NCBI GenBank assembly: GCA_016934395.1
Contig: JAFGSZ010000049.1
Span: 28,204 to 92,203 of the forward strand
Origin: Bacteroidales bacterium
Lineage (GTDB): Bacteria > Bacteroidota > Bacteroidia > Bacteroidales > UBA10428
Length of the DNA stretch: 64,000 nucleotides
Direction: 5' to 3'
Positions 28,539 to 36,445 of this stretch are shown here, piece by piece; position 1 is the stretch's first letter; each line of letters begins with the position of its first letter. The notes beneath the pieces were generated by a model. It did no database searches. It saw only the letters and a program-made list of their open reading frames with translations, and was not told where the DNA came from. A program made the translations under genes and the position numbers.

Positions 28539-28612
28539 TGGAGACTAGGGGAGTCGAACCCCTGACCTTTTGGCTGCCAGCCAAACGCTCTAGCCAACTG
28601 AGCTAAGCCCCC
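28539..28612 (-). tRNA. tRNA-Ala (anticodon GGC)
   Basis: A minus-strand tRNA. The acceptor GGGGGCT pairs with AGTCTCC and includes the G3-U70 wobble pair, the alanine identity element. The D arm is TTAGCTCAGTTGG-type. The anticodon stem TTTGG/CCAAA encloses the loop CTGGCAG with anticodon GGC (plus-strand 28576-28578). The T arm contains GGTTCGACTCC. The discriminator is A and the CCA end is not encoded. It reads GCC and GCU alanine codons. Confidence 0.97.
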
Positions 28613-28621
28613 ATCTGACGA

Positions 28622-28629
28622 CAAAAATA
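28622..28629 (-). promoter_or_regulatory. -7 box of the tRNA-Ala promoter
   Basis: On the minus strand TATTTTTG matches TAnnTTTG, ending 10 bases before the mature tRNA 5' end. This places the transcription start just upstream of the tRNA. No convincing -33 element was seen. Confidence 0.5.
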
Positions 28630-28756
28630 TTAAAAAATATTGAATTTAATCTTTTTCTCAGAATAATTTAAAAAAACAGATCTATATAAACACAAACAAA
28701 ACAAAAAACAAAACATTTTTGCTTTGGAAAAATATTTTATATTGATTCAATTTTTG

Positions 28757-28789
28757 TTTTGTCAATTCAAGCATTATTACTTAACTTTA
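28757..28789 (+). promoter_or_regulatory. Probable promoter of the TonB gene
   Basis: TTTTG at 28757-28761 and TAACTTTA at 28782-28789 are 20 bases apart. The -7 box has one mismatch to TAnnTTTG. The predicted start lies ~20 bases before ATG 28815. Confidence 0.45.
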
Positions 28790-28814
28790 TGCGCTTAAAA
28801 AATTTTTCGAAACT

Positions 28815-29495
28815 ATGGAGACCAAAAAATCAAAAAAAGCAGACCTTGAAAATAAGCGTGGGTTGTTTTTGGAATTAGGTATGGTTATCGTTTTATCAAT
28901 TGTTCTGATTGCATTTGAATGGACAAGCAGGCCATCTAATACAAACTCACTGGGTCAACTTGATGACTTGAATCTTGAAGAAGAAATTATACCAATCACC
29001 AGGCAACAACAGGATCAACCACCACCACCACCTCCTCCTCCACAGGTTATTGATGTGCTAAACATTGTAGAAGATGATGTTGAATTAGACGAAGAACTTG
29101 ATTTGGGAGATATGGATGCCGATCAGAATCTTTCTTTGGAAATTGTTCCTTTCGAAGAAGAAGAAGCCGGAGATGAAACCGTATTTTTTATTGTTGAAGA
29201 TATGCCTACTTTCATGGGTGGCGGTCAGGACGAGTTCCGGGTTTGGATACAGAAAAATTTACGCTATCCTGAAATTGCCGCTGAAAACGGTATTAGTGGA
29301 CGTGTATTTGTTCAGTTTGCAGTAAATTCAAGAGGTGAAGTAGTAGATGTGAAAGTTGTCCGTGGTGTCGATCCTGCATTGGATGCAGAAGCAGTTCGGG
29401 TTATTAAATCTTCTCCCAAATGGTCGCCTGGTAAACAAAGAGGAAAACCTGTAAAAGTACAGTTTACTTTCCCGATAATTTTTGTGTTGCAGTAA
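28815..29495 (+). CDS. tonB: Energy transducer TonB
   Basis: A 226-residue TonB-family protein. A short basic cytoplasmic N-terminus is followed by one membrane helix (~20-37; LELGMVIVLSIVLIAF). A periplasmic linker carries a run of eight prolines (~73-80) and an acidic stretch. The C-terminal domain (~135-226) contains FRVWIQKNLRYPEIA, ISGRVFVQFAVNSRGEV and LDAEAVRVIKSSPKWSPG, the standard TonB_C fold. It transmits proton-motive energy from ExbBD to outer-membrane receptors. No exbB/exbD is adjacent. It has its own promoter and a strong terminator, so it is monocistronic; several TonB paralogues per genome are usual in Bacteroidota. Confidence 0.93.
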   Translation: METKKSKKADLENKRGLFLELGMVIVLSIVLIAFEWTSRPSNTNSLGQLDDLNLEEEIIPITRQQQDQPPPPPPPPQVIDVLNIVEDDVELDEELDLGDMDADQNLSLEIVPFEEEEAGDETVFFIVEDMPTFMGGGQDEFRVWIQKNLRYPEIAAENGISGRVFVQFAVNSRGEVVDVKVVRGVDPALDAEAVRVIKSSPKWSPGKQRGKPVKVQFTFPIIFVLQ

Positions 29496-29513
29496 TTTAT
29501 ATAAAATATGTTC

Positions 29514-29547
29514 AAAAAACCCTGGTTAAATTAACCAGGGTTTTTTT
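29514..29547 (+). terminator. Rho-independent terminator after tonB
   Basis: AAAAAACCCTGGTTAA pairs with TTAACCAGGGTTTTTT, a near-perfect inverted repeat ending in seven T, 19 bases after the tonB stop. It is symmetrical and could act in both directions. Confidence 0.88.
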
Positions 29548-29613
29548 ATTTTTATAACCTTATTGATATTTTTTCCGTATTTCCCTTAAATTTATTAATT
29601 AATATGAGGTGCC

Positions 29614-30786
29614 ATGAAGATCAAAAATTTAACTTATTTATTAATTATATTATTAGTATCATGTACTTCTTCAGAAAAGCTTGTAAGAAAAGGCAATTAT
29701 GATGCAGCTATAAATAAAGCTGTAAAGAAGATTATGAAGAATCCAAATTCAACCGATGATATTGAAATGCTGGATAAGGCATACAAATTAGCAAATGGCA
29801 GAGACCAGGAAAGAGTTAAATATTTAAGGCTTGAAGGAAATCCGAATACCTGGGACGAAGTATTTATGTTGTATTCGAACCTGAAAAACCGTCAATCCAT
29901 GGTTCAGAAAGTATTACCCATGAACCTGAATGGAAGAACGATTACCTACGATTATATTGATTACGACAGGGAAATTGTTGAAGCTAAAGGCAAAGCTGCA
30001 GATTATTATTATGCCCATGGACAACAATTAATGAATGAAGGCACAAAAGAAGGCTATCGTCAGGCATATTATGATTTTGTTAAAGCAAGTGAATATAAAG
30101 GCGGATCTTACCAGAATATAAACTCACTGATAGAAGAGGCCAGACTTAAAGGTATTAGCAGGGCGCTGATTGATGTAGTTAATAAAACCCCGATCCGGCT
30201 AACGGAGGATTTTATTGATAATATTCTTACTATAAATACTGATCAGCTAAACAACGATTGGGTTGAATTTCATCTGAAGCATGTTAACGATGCAATTGAA
30301 TATGATTATTATATTGACGTAGTTTTGAATATTATCGATGTGTCTCCCGAAATTGTTGAACAGAAAGAAACCTTGCGGAAAAAGACCGTGGAGAATGGTT
30401 TTGATTATGCTATCGATGCCCGGGGAAATGTAATGAAAGATACCAGTGGTAACGATATAAAAATAATAAAGTATAAAGATTTGCAGTGTACGCTGATTGA
30501 AAAGCACCAGAAAAAATCAGCCAGGATTGAAGGTGAAGTTGATATTTATTCTGAAAATCCACGCCGTTTACTTAAGAAAGAACCTATTGGTGCATCTTCT
30601 AATTTTGAACATGTTTCAGGCAAGGCAATTGGCGATCTCGAAGCTCTTAAGCCGGAAGATAAACAAATTATTGAAATTGAAGCAGTACCATTTCCTGACG
30701 ATTTTATGCTGGTACAAGAATGTTCAGAAGCTTTAAGAGGAGCAATAGCAGGGGCAATAAGACAAAACAGGATTCATATAAAATAA
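29614..30786 (+). CDS. Lipoprotein with TPR-like helical region
   Basis: A 390-residue predicted lipoprotein. The signal MKIKNLTYLLIILLVSC ends in the lipobox LVSC with Cys17. The following stretch (SSEKLVRKGNYDAAINKAVKK) and later AADYYYAHGQQLMNEGTKEG resemble TPR-type helical repeats. The C-terminal half is mixed, with GEVDIYSENPRRLLKKEPIG, and ends in a helix (SEALRGAIAGAIRQNRIHIK). Similar proteins occur widely in Bacteroidota without assigned function. It lies alone between terminators. The location is probably the inner leaflet of the outer membrane; the role is unknown. Confidence 0.8.
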   Translation: MKIKNLTYLLIILLVSCTSSEKLVRKGNYDAAINKAVKKIMKNPNSTDDIEMLDKAYKLANGRDQERVKYLRLEGNPNTWDEVFMLYSNLKNRQSMVQKVLPMNLNGRTITYDYIDYDREIVEAKGKAADYYYAHGQQLMNEGTKEGYRQAYYDFVKASEYKGGSYQNINSLIEEARLKGISRALIDVVNKTPIRLTEDFIDNILTINTDQLNNDWVEFHLKHVNDAIEYDYYIDVVLNIIDVSPEIVEQKETLRKKTVENGFDYAIDARGNVMKDTSGNDIKIIKYKDLQCTLIEKHQKKSARIEGEVDIYSENPRRLLKKEPIGASSNFEHVSGKAIGDLEALKPEDKQIIEIEAVPFPDDFMLVQECSEALRGAIAGAIRQNRIHIK

Positions 30787-30803
30787 TTTAAATACTGTAA
30801 TTT

Positions 30804-30829
30804 AAAACCGGTCATGTACCGGTTTTTTA
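30804..30829 (+). terminator. Rho-independent terminator
   Basis: AAAACCGGT (30804-30812) pairs with ACCGGTTTT (30818-30826) around the loop CATGT, followed by further T. It ends the lipoprotein gene before hflX. Confidence 0.85.
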
Positions 30830-30843
30830 TTTGCATAAATACC

Positions 30844-30851
30844 TATCTTTG
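30844..30851 (+). promoter_or_regulatory. -7 box of the hflX promoter
   Basis: TATCTTTG matches TAnnTTTG and lies 26 bases before ATG 30878. Its -33 region would overlap the T-tract of the preceding terminator. Confidence 0.55.
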
Positions 30852-30877
30852 TCAGCCTATTTGAACGGATAAGTTAC

Positions 30878-32068
30878 ATGGCTGAATATATTACCGGAAT
30901 AGAACCAGAGAAAGCAATTCTTGTAGGAATTATTACCCAGAATCAGGAGGAACGGGAGGTACAGGACTACCTTGATGAATTATCTTTCTTAACTGAAACA
31001 GCAGGAGCCATTCCTGTTGCCTCATTTACACAACATCTTGATGTGCCCAATCCGCGAACATTTGTGGGTACAGGGAAACTTGAAGAGATTAAACAATATG
31101 TTCAGATACACGAGATTGACATTGTTATTTTTGATGATGAATTAACCCCAAGCCAGTTAAGAAATATAGAAAGAGAACTTAATTGCCGTATTCTTGACCG
31201 GACAAACCTAATTCTTGATATTTTCGCAACCCGGGCAAAAACAGCACACGCTAAAACACAGGTTGAGCTTGCCCAATATCAATACCTGCTTCCAAGGCTT
31301 ACTCGCATGTGGACCCATCTTGAAAGACAACGTGGAGGTATTGGCTTACGCGGACCGGGCGAGACAGAAATCGAAACAGACAGAAGAATTATTCGCGACA
31401 GAATTTCAAAGCTAAAAGCTCAACTGGTAAAAATTGACAAACAAAAAGCCACTCAGCGTAAAAACCGCGGACAACTTGTAAGGGTTGCCCTTGTCGGATA
31501 TACTAATGTAGGAAAATCAACCCTTTTGAATCTAATTAGTAAATCGGATGTATTTGCAGAAAATAAACTTTTTGCCACCCTTGATACTACAGTTCGAAAA
31601 GTGGTTATCGGCAATTTGCCCTTTTTACTTTCAGATACTGTAGGCTTTATCAGAAAACTTCCTCATCATTTAATTGAGTCTTTTAAATCTACGCTTGATG
31701 AAGTAAGGGAGTCAGATATATTAGTGCATGTGGTAGATATTTCGCATCCTAATTTCGAAGAACAACTCAATATTGTAAACCAAACCCTCGTAGATATTAA
31801 AGCTTCGGATAAAACAACGATTAATATTTTTAATAAAATTGATGCTTACACCTATATCAAAAAAGAAGAAGATGATCTTACACCAAAAACCATTGATAAT
31901 TTTACTCTTGAGGAATTAAAAAACAGTTGGATAGCACAAACCAATTCATCGTGTATATTTATTTCTGCTAAAGAAAAGGTAAATATTGAAGAATTTAAAA
32001 CCATGCTTTACAACCTGATAAAAAAAGTTCATATTTCACGTTATCCATATGATAACCTTTTATATTAA
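30878..32068 (+). CDS. hflX: Ribosome-associated GTPase HflX
   Basis: A 396-residue GTPase. The N-terminal HflX domain (~1-195) includes NPRTFVGTGKLEEI, VIFDDELTPSQLRN and RGGIGLRGPGETEIETDR. The G domain (~200-385) has G1 GYTNVGKST, the G2 region DTTVRKV, G3 DTVGFI and G4 FNKID. HflX binds the 50S subunit and splits stalled ribosomes under stress. The length is normal for Bacteroidota. It is transcribed alone from the -7 box at 30844. The start ATG 30878 precedes the conserved Ala-Ile-Leu-Val-Gly strand by a normal distance. Confidence 0.96.
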   Translation: MAEYITGIEPEKAILVGIITQNQEEREVQDYLDELSFLTETAGAIPVASFTQHLDVPNPRTFVGTGKLEEIKQYVQIHEIDIVIFDDELTPSQLRNIERELNCRILDRTNLILDIFATRAKTAHAKTQVELAQYQYLLPRLTRMWTHLERQRGGIGLRGPGETEIETDRRIIRDRISKLKAQLVKIDKQKATQRKNRGQLVRVALVGYTNVGKSTLLNLISKSDVFAENKLFATLDTTVRKVVIGNLPFLLSDTVGFIRKLPHHLIESFKSTLDEVRESDILVHVVDISHPNFEEQLNIVNQTLVDIKASDKTTINIFNKIDAYTYIKKEEDDLTPKTIDNFTLEELKNSWIAQTNSSCIFISAKEKVNIEEFKTMLYNLIKKVHISRYPYDNLLY

Positions 32069-32404
32069 ATTTCTATTTTCTTTATCAAAAGAATGTGACA
32101 AAATCCATCGCAATTTAATTATACACATTATTAATGAAGCTCTGTTATTGATACCCCATTAAAATGTTGTTTTTAAACAGCTACGGTGAATAATTATTTC
32201 GCATACACTCGAATGTATTTTATATATTTTCAAGAATTTTACCTTCATATATATTTTATACCAGAATAAATTTAGATTTTCTTAATGGATATCAGAAAAA
32301 CCAATTTTTCATCAAAAACACTTTTATTCATGAATATTTTATCCGGGATATATAGTTTGAACTATAACCTTCCATAAATTGTTAATTTCACATACTCGGT
32401 AACA
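32069..32404 (+). other. Non-coding gap of 336 bases
   Basis: AT-rich sequence between hflX and the 296-residue gene. No reading frame, tRNA, strong hairpin or repeat could be supported. TAATTTCA about 20 bases before ATG 32405 is one mismatch from a -7 box and may be the promoter of the next gene. Confidence 0.35.
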
Positions 32405-33295
32405 ATGAGAAACTTTGATTTTAATGAAAAATATGTAAAAAGCCATTGGAAGGAATTATCACTTAAGAATTCTGATGAACTGAAAGAATCATTTAATATT
32501 GTTCATCATGCTATCCAGTTCCTTGCGATATCCGGAAAGTATTTATTACCTCCCAGGGCCGATGACAGCCATACTTCTATTGAATGGATATCAAAGCATG
32601 AAGTTTTTGCAGGAGAATGGATTCATGCTGATAAAACATTTCGCGTGAGTTTAGAACCCAAAAAACTACTTCTGAAATTATACGATTATGGATGGAATTG
32701 TATTGATGAATTATTAATGGTTAACAAAACCAGTGGAGATATTTATGGCCTGTTAAAATCAAAATTAATTAAACTGGGAGCCGATGTTTCAAAACTTTCC
32801 TTTGATCTGCATTACGATATCCCTTCACATCCCACAGACAATGGCGGAATTTATTTATTAACAGATCCCATGCAGTTTAATGAAATTGCCAATTACTACA
32901 GTAATGCAAATCTAATACTATCTCATTTAAAAGCTAATATATGGGATTCGGGAACTGTACGTTGCTGGCCACATCATTTTGATCTTTCGTTTCCTATTCA
33001 TATCCCTGATAAAAACAATAATCCTGCAGATGTACTATCCGTTGGATTTGCTCCGCCGGATATGTATTGCCCCGATCCATATTATTTTATTAATACAACA
33101 TTTAAGAAAAATTTTAATAATACCTCCCTTACAAAACTCGAACATGGTACGTGGATAAATAAGGAATGGCTGGGAATTATTTTACCTGCTTCAAAAATTT
33201 TACAAGCCAATAATATTAACGATCAGGTTGAAATTCTCCTGTCATTTTTAAGAGCCGGTTTAAAAACCATGCATAACCAGGTGTTACAGGTATAA
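32405..33295 (+). CDS. Conserved protein of unknown function, DUF5996-like layout
   Basis: A 296-residue soluble protein with no signal peptide. The N-terminal half contains HHAIQFLAISGKYLLPPRAD and the strand KLSFDLHYDIPSHPT. The C-terminal half contains TVRCWPHHFDLSF, SVGFAPPDMYCPDPYYFINT and an amphipathic end helix. The two-half arrangement and the WPHHFDL motif recall DUF5996-type proteins, which have no known function; the resemblance is by eye and may be wrong. The conserved His and Asp residues could bind a metal. The gene stands alone and ends before a bidirectional terminator. Confidence 0.72.
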   Translation: MRNFDFNEKYVKSHWKELSLKNSDELKESFNIVHHAIQFLAISGKYLLPPRADDSHTSIEWISKHEVFAGEWIHADKTFRVSLEPKKLLLKLYDYGWNCIDELLMVNKTSGDIYGLLKSKLIKLGADVSKLSFDLHYDIPSHPTDNGGIYLLTDPMQFNEIANYYSNANLILSHLKANIWDSGTVRCWPHHFDLSFPIHIPDKNNNPADVLSVGFAPPDMYCPDPYYFINTTFKKNFNNTSLTKLEHGTWINKEWLGIILPASKILQANNINDQVEILLSFLRAGLKTMHNQVLQV

Positions 33296-33328
33296 TTTTC
33301 AGGATTTTTTGGGCAATGATTTATAATA

Positions 33329-33365
33329 AAAAAAGATGCCTGGACAGATCAGGCACCTTTTTGAA
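33329..33365. terminator. Bidirectional terminator
   Basis: GCCTG (33338-33342) pairs with CAGGC (33350-33354), with extended A/T pairing outward. T-tracts follow on both strands, so it can stop transcription from the plus-strand gene at 32405 and the minus-strand dcp gene. Confidence 0.75.
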
Positions 33366-33382
33366 AAATCTAAAAAAAAATA

Positions 33383-35494
33383 TTATAAATTAATCCCTCT
33401 TCTTTTAAGCAGTGGATCAATATTCGGTTCAGCTCCCCTGAATTGAACATACAATTTCATAGGATCATCGGTTCCCCCTTTTTCGAGGATATTCTTCCTG
33501 AAAGCGAGAGCATATGACTGATCAAACAAACTGGTTTCCTTAAATGCGTGAAAAGCATCTGCATCCAGCACTTCAGCCCAGATATAACTATAATAACCTG
33601 ATGAATATCCCCCGCTAAAAATATGCTGGAAATACGTGCTTCTATAGCGAACGATAATTTCAGGAATAAGACCAATCTGATTCAGTGCATCAGTTTCAAA
33701 CTCCTCAACATCAAGTTCCTTTGGTTCGGTTAATGTATGATAATTCATATCGAGAAATGATGCCGCCAGATATTCGGTTAGCTCAAAACCCTGATTAAAG
33801 AACCTGGCGTTACTTATTTTCTCAATAAGTTCATCAGGAATGGGTTCGTCTGTTTTGTAATGTTTTGCATATACTTTCATCACTTCTGGTTCGGTAGCCC
33901 AGTTTTCCATAATCTGAGAGGGAAGTTCAACAAAATCGCGTGCAACAGAAGTACCCGAAAGACTGTTGTATTTACAATTGGATAATAATCCATGCAGGGC
34001 ATGTCCAAATTCATGAAATGTAGTAGTTACTTCTTCCAGACTGAGTAAAGCAGGTTTGCCCTCTGTTGGTTTTGAAAAATTAAAAACATTGGTAATAACA
34101 GGTGTAATTTTAGTCTCTCCATCAAAACGCTGTTTTCTGTAACTGCTCATCCATGCTCCTGCTCTTTTGCTTGATCTTGGGAAAAAATCCATATATAAAA
34201 TCCCTATGTGAGATCCATTTGCCTCCTGAACTTCAAAAACTTTCACATCTTCCTGGTAGGTGGGAATATCTGTTCTCGGGACAAAGGTTAATCCATATAG
34301 TTTATTTACCACATAAAAAACACCATCTATTACATTATTAAGCTGGAAATATGGACGAAGTGACTCTTCATCAAGATCATATTTTTCTTTTTTAAGTTTT
34401 TCGGCATAATACCACCAATCCCATGAAGCCAGTTTAAAATCACCGCCTTCTTTATCGATCAGTTTTTGTAATTCTGCAGCCTCGGCTTTTGCATTTGGCA
34501 ATGCTGCATCCCACAACCGGTCAAGAAGTTGATATACATTTTTAGGTTCTTTTGCCATGTTATCCGAAAGAATAAATGCAGCATGACTTTCATATCCAAG
34601 CAATTTTGCACGTTCCAATCGCAAATTTGCCATTTTTGACAATACCTCTTTATTATCGTAATTGTTATTATTATCTCCTCTGCTATAATAAGCTTTGAAT
34701 ATTTTTTCACGCAAATCCCTCTTTTTAGAAAACTGCAGGAACGGGATCATACTTGGTTTGTGCAGGGTAAACACCCATTTACCTTCGAGACCGGCTTCCT
34801 TTGCCGCTTCTGATGCTCCTGCAACAACTGATTCCGGAAGGCCTGCAAGATTTTCCTCATCCTCAATTACTAATTTATAATCGTTTGTTTCAGCCAGTAC
34901 ATTTTCTCCAAACCTGAGTGATAGAATTGATAGTTCTTCGTTAATTTTTCGGAGTTTGTTTTTGTCCTCATCTGAAAGATTTGCTCCCCCTCTTACAAAA
35001 CTTTTATATGTTTCTTCGAGCAATTTATTTTGCTCTGGTGAAAGAGATAGCTGATCCTTTCTATCATTCACTATTTTAACTTTATTAAACAATTCCTCAT
35101 TCATTAGAATATCATCCTGGAGTTTCGACAATAATGGTGCTATTTGTTTAGCAATTTCCTGAATTTCTTCATTCGTATTTGCTGAATTCTGATTATAAAA
35201 AACAGAGGTTACATTATCCAGCATCCTGCCAGTTTTTTCAAGCGCTTCGATAGTATTTGCAAAATCAGGTTCATCCTGATTACTAACGATATTTTCTACT
35301 TCTTTTTCCTGTTGCCTGATTCCTTCTTCTATTGCCGGCAAATAGTGCTGGTTTTTAATCTTGTCGAATGCAGGAACCTGAAAAGGCGTGTTGTAATCCG
35401 TATAAAAGGGATTATCCGATTCATTTTTAGATTTCATATTACAAGAACCGATTAGAATACCTGTTAGAATAAAAAGACTAAGATATTTTTTCAC
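33383..35494 (-). CDS. dcp: M3 family peptidyl-dipeptidase, lipoprotein
   Basis: A ~703-residue zinc metallopeptidase of the M3 (thimet/Dcp) family. The signal peptide KKYLSLFILTGILIGSC contains a lipobox (LIGSC). GTG at 35494 starts right at KKYLSLF and is preferred over TTG at 35500, two codons earlier. The long helical N-terminal half (IKNQHYLPAIEEGIRQQEKE; SPEQNKLLEETYKSFVRGG) covers the active-site channel. The zinc motif is TTFHEFGHALHGLLSN, with a distal Glu in the following helix region. The end GAEPNIDPLLKRRGIN is family-typical. Dcp removes C-terminal dipeptides; attached to the envelope it would digest imported peptides. The gene is monocistronic. Confidence 0.93.
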   Translation of the reverse strand: MKKYLSLFILTGILIGSCNMKSKNESDNPFYTDYNTPFQVPAFDKIKNQHYLPAIEEGIRQQEKEVENIVSNQDEPDFANTIEALEKTGRMLDNVTSVFYNQNSANTNEEIQEIAKQIAPLLSKLQDDILMNEELFNKVKIVNDRKDQLSLSPEQNKLLEETYKSFVRGGANLSDEDKNKLRKINEELSILSLRFGENVLAETNDYKLVIEDEENLAGLPESVVAGASEAAKEAGLEGKWVFTLHKPSMIPFLQFSKKRDLREKIFKAYYSRGDNNNNYDNKEVLSKMANLRLERAKLLGYESHAAFILSDNMAKEPKNVYQLLDRLWDAALPNAKAEAAELQKLIDKEGGDFKLASWDWWYYAEKLKKEKYDLDEESLRPYFQLNNVIDGVFYVVNKLYGLTFVPRTDIPTYQEDVKVFEVQEANGSHIGILYMDFFPRSSKRAGAWMSSYRKQRFDGETKITPVITNVFNFSKPTEGKPALLSLEEVTTTFHEFGHALHGLLSNCKYNSLSGTSVARDFVELPSQIMENWATEPEVMKVYAKHYKTDEPIPDELIEKISNARFFNQGFELTEYLAASFLDMNYHTLTEPKELDVEEFETDALNQIGLIPEIIVRYRSTYFQHIFSGGYSSGYYSYIWAEVLDADAFHAFKETSLFDQSYALAFRKNILEKGGTDDPMKLYVQFRGAEPNIDPLLKRRGINL

Positions 35495-35793
35495 AGTCAA
35501 AAATTTTAAGTTAAACGTATATATATATATAATTTTCGAAGTTAGTAAATCAGTTAATAATAAAAATGATATGTTTCAGTGTTTTAAAATATTCGAATAC
35601 TAATGAAATAATTACAAACGTATTAAATTCTTGATAATGAAAAGTATATCCGATTATAACCGTTTACAACCGGATATTAAACGGAATCAAACGGCTAACA
35701 TACGAATAATTTGATTGATAGGGCTTTACTTTGTTTCGTCAATCTGAGTTCAGAGGCAATTTAGAAATCACTATTAATTTAAAATTTGTTATC

Positions 35794-36144
35794 ATGAGTA
35801 ATTTAAGAAACACCGTTCAGTTAATCGGAAGATTAGGAGACAATCCTGAAGTTAAAGATTTAAATGGCGATAAGAAATTAGTTAAGTTTTCTTTGGCCAC
35901 TAATGAGACCTACACCAGCATGGAAGGTAAAAAAGTAACCAACACTCAATGGCACCAGCTTGTGGCCTGGGGAAATACAGCAAAAATTGCTGAGAAATAT
36001 TTGAAAAAGGGAAAGGAAGTGGCCATTGAAGGCCGGTTAAACCATCGCAATTATGAAGATAAAGACGGCGTAACCCGTTATTTTACTGAAGTTGTAGTAA
36101 ACGAAATTGTTATGTTGGGATCCAATCAGGATAAAAAAGACTAG
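35794..36144 (+). CDS. ssb: Single-stranded DNA-binding protein
   Basis: A 116-residue SSB. ATG 35794 (MSNLRNTVQLIGRLGDNPEV) is chosen; the frame stays open 21 codons further upstream but those do not resemble SSB. The OB fold shows VKFSLATNETY, NTQWHQLVAWGNTAKIAEKY, KGKEVAIEGRLNHRNYEDKDG and YFTEVVVNEIVML. The usual Gly/Pro-rich linker and DDDIPF tail are missing: the chain ends in GSNQDKKD. A short, tail-less SSB is common as a secondary paralogue in Bacteroidota. TTTG at 35710 and TACTTTG at 35727 may be its promoter. Its own terminator follows. Confidence 0.93.
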   Translation: MSNLRNTVQLIGRLGDNPEVKDLNGDKKLVKFSLATNETYTSMEGKKVTNTQWHQLVAWGNTAKIAEKYLKKGKEVAIEGRLNHRNYEDKDGVTRYFTEVVVNEIVMLGSNQDKKD

Positions 36145-36445
36145 AAAAAGCCCCTAAATACAATCAAAAAAGCCGCAAATTTTAATATGCGGCTTTTTTG
36201 TTATATCTAAACAAATTATGGATTAAACTTATTATTTAAAAATTCTATCCAAAACTGCAAACTCACGCACAGTTATTGGTAATCAAACACAATATGATAT
36301 ATACATCGCATATATAAACTTGTACTGCATTATTTAATTGTTATTTAATCAGGATAATTGCTCCATTTATAAAAAAATTTCGGATTAATGTCACCATTAT
36401 AATTAAGATGCGTATAGTATACATCGATAATGAAGGATATTGAAG
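36145..36445 (+). other. Intergenic region after ssb
   Basis: About 300 bases. The first part holds the ssb terminator (36166-36199). The rest is AT-rich with no supported gene or repeat. AAGGA at 36433-36437 may serve as ribosome-binding site for the kinase at 36446. Confidence 0.35.
36166..36199 (+). terminator. Rho-independent terminator after ssb
   Basis: AAAAAAGCCGCA (36166-36177) pairs perfectly with TGCGGCTTTTTT (36188-36199), 10-base loop, 21 bases after the ssb stop. Confidence 0.9.
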
